A stretch of 64,000 nucleotides of DNA from Larus michahellis (taxonomy: Eukaryota; Chordata; Aves; Charadriiformes; Laridae): positions 5,806,201-5,870,200 of the forward strand of contig NC_133913.1 of assembly GCF_964199755.1 (NCBI RefSeq). The letters are read 5' to 3'. Position 1 is the stretch's first letter. Each line of letters starts with the position of its first letter. Shown here one piece after another: positions 58,085 through 64,000 of the stretch. A program made the translations under genes and the position numbers. A model generated the notes under the pieces. The model saw only the letters and a list, made by a program, of their open reading frames with translations. It ran no database searches and was not told where the DNA came from.

Positions 58085-58960
58085 CGTGGAATGGTTTGGG
58101 TTGGAAGGGACCTTAAAGCCCACCCAGTGCCACCCCCTGCCCTGGGCAGGGACACCTCCCACCAGCCCAGGTTGCTCCAAGCCCCGTCCAACCTGGCCTT
58201 GAACCCCTCCAGGGATGGGGCAGCCACAGCTTCTCTGGGCAACCTGGGCCAGGGGCTCACCACCCTCACAGCCGAGAATTTCTTCCTGAGATCTCACCTA
58301 AATCTCCCCTCTTCCAGTTTAAAACCCTTCCCCCTCGTCCCATGGCTCCCCTCCCTGCTCCAGAGTCCCTCCCCAGCTTTCCTGGAGCCCCTTTAGGGAC
58401 TGGAAGGGGCTCCAAGGTCTCCCCGGAGCCTTCTCTTCCCCAGGCTGAACCCCCCCAGCTCTCTCAGCCTGTCCCCACAGCAGAGGGGCTCCAGCCCTCC
58501 CAGCATCTCCGGGGCCTCCTCTGGCCCCGCTCCAACAGCTCCGTGTCCTTCTGCTGTTGGTGACCCCAGAGCTGGAGGCAGCTCCCTCAGCCTTTCCTCA
58601 TAGGTAAGGTGCTCCAGCCTCTTCATCTTCCTCTCTTGTACTGGGGAGCCCAGAACACAACACAGTCCTGCAGGTGTGGCCTCACCAGTGCTGAATAAAG
58701 GGAAGGATCACCTCCCTCCACCTGCCCGCAACACCTCATCTAATGCAGCCCAGGACACCCTTCACCTTCTTGGCAGCAAGGACACATTGCTGGCTCGTGG
58801 TCAACCTGGTGTCCACCAGGACGCCCAGGTCCATTCCCGCCAAGCTGCTGCCCAGCTGGGCGCCCCCCAGCATGCACTGGGGAAGAACAAGCCCAGGCCC
58901 CAGTCTGTGCACTTCTTGTTGAAGGAGAAGGGTGCCCCAACCCCAATTTCTGCCCAAGCT
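58085..58960 (-). repeat. CR1 LINE, long 3' fragment
   Basis: GTGGAATGGTTTGGGTTGGA followed by CR1 3' UTR and, past about 58430, remnants of ORF2 (GGVLVDTR-type and TSQQCVLAAKKV on the minus strand). Together with the previous copy it forms a head-to-tail CR1 pair. Confidence 0.9.
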
Positions 58961-59362
58961 GCCTCCTTAGGAGGAGGTTGGAGGTCACAGGGCAGTTTCT
59001 GGGCTCCTTCTAGCCCTGCTGGTACCAGAGTTGGCCCAGAAAGGGAGAGACCAGAAGCCCCAGGGCTCACCCTGGCTCCTCCTGCCTGGGGGCTCAGGAC
59101 ACAACACCGTCCCCCCTGGATGAGGGGGGAAGGTGCTTCCAAGCAGGGGTCACCAGGGTAGCTGCTAGAGCTGTCCCCTACTCATTCCCGGTGCCACCAC
59201 CCCTCCTGGAGAAGATAAGGGTGGTGGCCCAGGTGGAGGAATAGCCTGGTGCCAGCTCCCAAAGGGTGGACACAGCTTGGGCAGCTCTTTCCCACCCCTC
59301 CCAGTGATTTTTTTGTGGGGGGAAAAAAGGAGCGGCACAGGGAGTGCAGAGATCCTCGGTGC

Positions 59363-59368
59363 TTTATT
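59363..59368 (-). terminator. Poly(A) signal of the MLCK-like gene
   Basis: AATAAA on the minus strand (TTTATT on the plus strand, in GTGCTTTATTGG). It lies about 180 bp downstream of the stop codon. Confidence 0.75.
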
Positions 59369-59545
59369 GGTGACAGGCGGCCACGCAGAGAGGATCGCTG
59401 GTTCCTTGGTGGGGACAGCAAGCGTGGGACACCGTGGCACCCTAGAGCTCACCAAGAGGAGAGGAGCCCTGGGGTCCGGGTCTACCCGGAGCTGCTGGAG
59501 GAGGCGTCACCCCCATCGCTCCCCGCTCCTCACTCACCAGCTGCT

Positions 59546-62828
<3,283 letters not shown>

Positions 62829-64000
62829 GGTGGTGCCACCAGTTCCCGGCGGGCGCCGGCGCGGTCAGGACGGGTGCTGGATGCAGGGCCGGGGGTGCTG
62901 AGGCAGGCGATGCCCGTGTGTCCGCTCCGGCTTCTCCCCGGAGCCCCGCACCGTCTCCCTGCCGTGCGAGACCACCAGCATCTCCGCACCCGGACCCGCA
63001 CTCCCGTCCCACCCGGGAGCCGACATCCCGATGGACCCAGAGAGACCCAGGAAGGGGCCCAACCCGATCCCAAAGCCAGGACCCTCCCCAGGTGGGGACA
63101 ACCTCTTCCCAGTAGCGCCTTCGGCTCAAAGCCAACGTTTTTCCCATACCCCGTCTTGCATCAGCCAGGAAATCCCCAGGAAAAGCCACATTTCTAGGGC
63201 AAAGGACTTGTTTCCTTACGCGCATCCCCTCTTCGCTCCGTCCAGGAGGACAGGGTGACGGCACCCAAAGGCGATGGGTGTCAGCACCCAAACCCCAAGC
63301 CAAAAGCCACAGCACTGACCTGTCACCGTCCGGTCCCGTCCTGTCCCAGGCCACCAGCAGGTCCCTGATCCTTCCTGGTCACTGGGGAGCCATCAGGGAG
63401 CTGGCGGGGGTGGGACAGAAGGAAGGGGCGATGCTGGGAGTTGAGGACAGCTGGGACCACAGGGATGGGGATGTCTCGGGGATGTCTCCGGGCACAGCCG
63501 GGAGCATCCCTCCCGCTACGGCGGTGCTGGGAACAGCCCCGGCTCTCCCCTCCCTTTCCTTCCCAGCGGAGAGTTTCCGGACTGGGGGATAAACAACCAC
63601 CAGCACCATCGCTGAGCCCTCCCCAAACCGCATCCACCGCCACGGTCCCAAACCCCCCCCCGACACCCCATTTAGCACCACACGGGGTCGTGGGTCTGCG
63701 ACACCGCCGGGGGTGGTGGGGGGGGACGGTTCGGCCACAGAAATCCCAAGGAGGGATCTGCAGAGACCTGCCGCACCTCATCGCATGGCAGAGCTCAGCC
63801 ATCCCGGCACGTATCCCGGCCTTGGAGCTTCTCGGGAGCTAAATGCACGGCAGCCCGGCCCCGGCACGCCCCCGCCTCCTTCCCCACCCCCGGGTGGGGT
63901 CCCGCAGATGGGCTGAGCACCCACACCTGATCCCCTCTTCCCACCTCCACCTGCAGCCAACACCCCGCCGGAGCCACCGCTCTCCCCAAAACTCACCCCG
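62829..64000. other. Upstream region of the MLCK-like gene
   Basis: Presumed 5' UTR and promoter of the minus-strand kinase gene; a small CpG-rich patch (GCGGGCGCCGGCGCGGTC) lies just above the start at about 62848-62865. No other exon or named repeat was recognised to the window end. Confidence 0.5.

Overview
This window reads as nuclear DNA from a bird. The evidence is at least nine copies of the CR1 LINE, most ending in the avian CR1 tail (ATTCTATGA-type), together with very short GC-rich introns, many minisatellites and vertebrate GT-AG gene structure. The right-hand two thirds looks like microchromosome sequence. No bacterial, viral or CRISPR features were found. Gene models were built by reading exons and splice sites against families I know; no database search was run.

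Layout. A CpG-island promoter at about 0.84-1.9 kb drives MAP3K14 (NIK) on the + strand. A probable non-coding first exon is followed by 15 coding exons (8,811-25,645) that join in frame to 944 residues. Its 3' UTR ends near 27.0-27.3 kb. After about 4 kb of intergenic DNA comes FMNL1 on the - strand, arranged tail to tail with MAP3K14. FMNL1 runs from a CpG-island promoter near 51.5 kb down to a poly(A) signal at 31.1 kb. Its 25 shared coding exons plus one of two alternative C-terminal exons give 1,108 or 1,112 residues. FMNL1 introns hold several minisatellites. From 51.8 to 59.3 kb there is AT-rich simple sequence, a GAGATTTGG-type repeat, CR1 copies and otherwise unrecognised DNA. A compact myosin-light-chain-kinase-like gene (9 coding exons, 394 residues, - strand) lies at 59.5-62.8 kb.

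Biology. NIK is the upstream kinase of non-canonical NF-kB signalling. FMNL1 is a leukocyte-enriched formin that nucleates and elongates actin under Rho-family GTPase control. The third gene has a complete protein-kinase core and an MLCK-type calmodulin-binding segment, so it probably links calcium to actomyosin. MAP3K14 and FMNL1 are also convergent neighbours in human, which supports orthology; an MLCK-like gene beside FMNL1 is not part of the human order as I recall it. The genes are not an operon and each has its own promoter.

The most interesting signals are: the paired FMNL1 C-terminal exons, one of which ends exactly at stop|splice donor; a 175-bp tandem duplication in the kinase gene that copies a splice acceptor; a long G-rich (sense strand) tract just past the FMNL1 poly(A) site; a duplicated 62-bp minisatellite in FMNL1 intron 1; and opposite-skew AT-rich blocks on each side of the FMNL1 promoter island.
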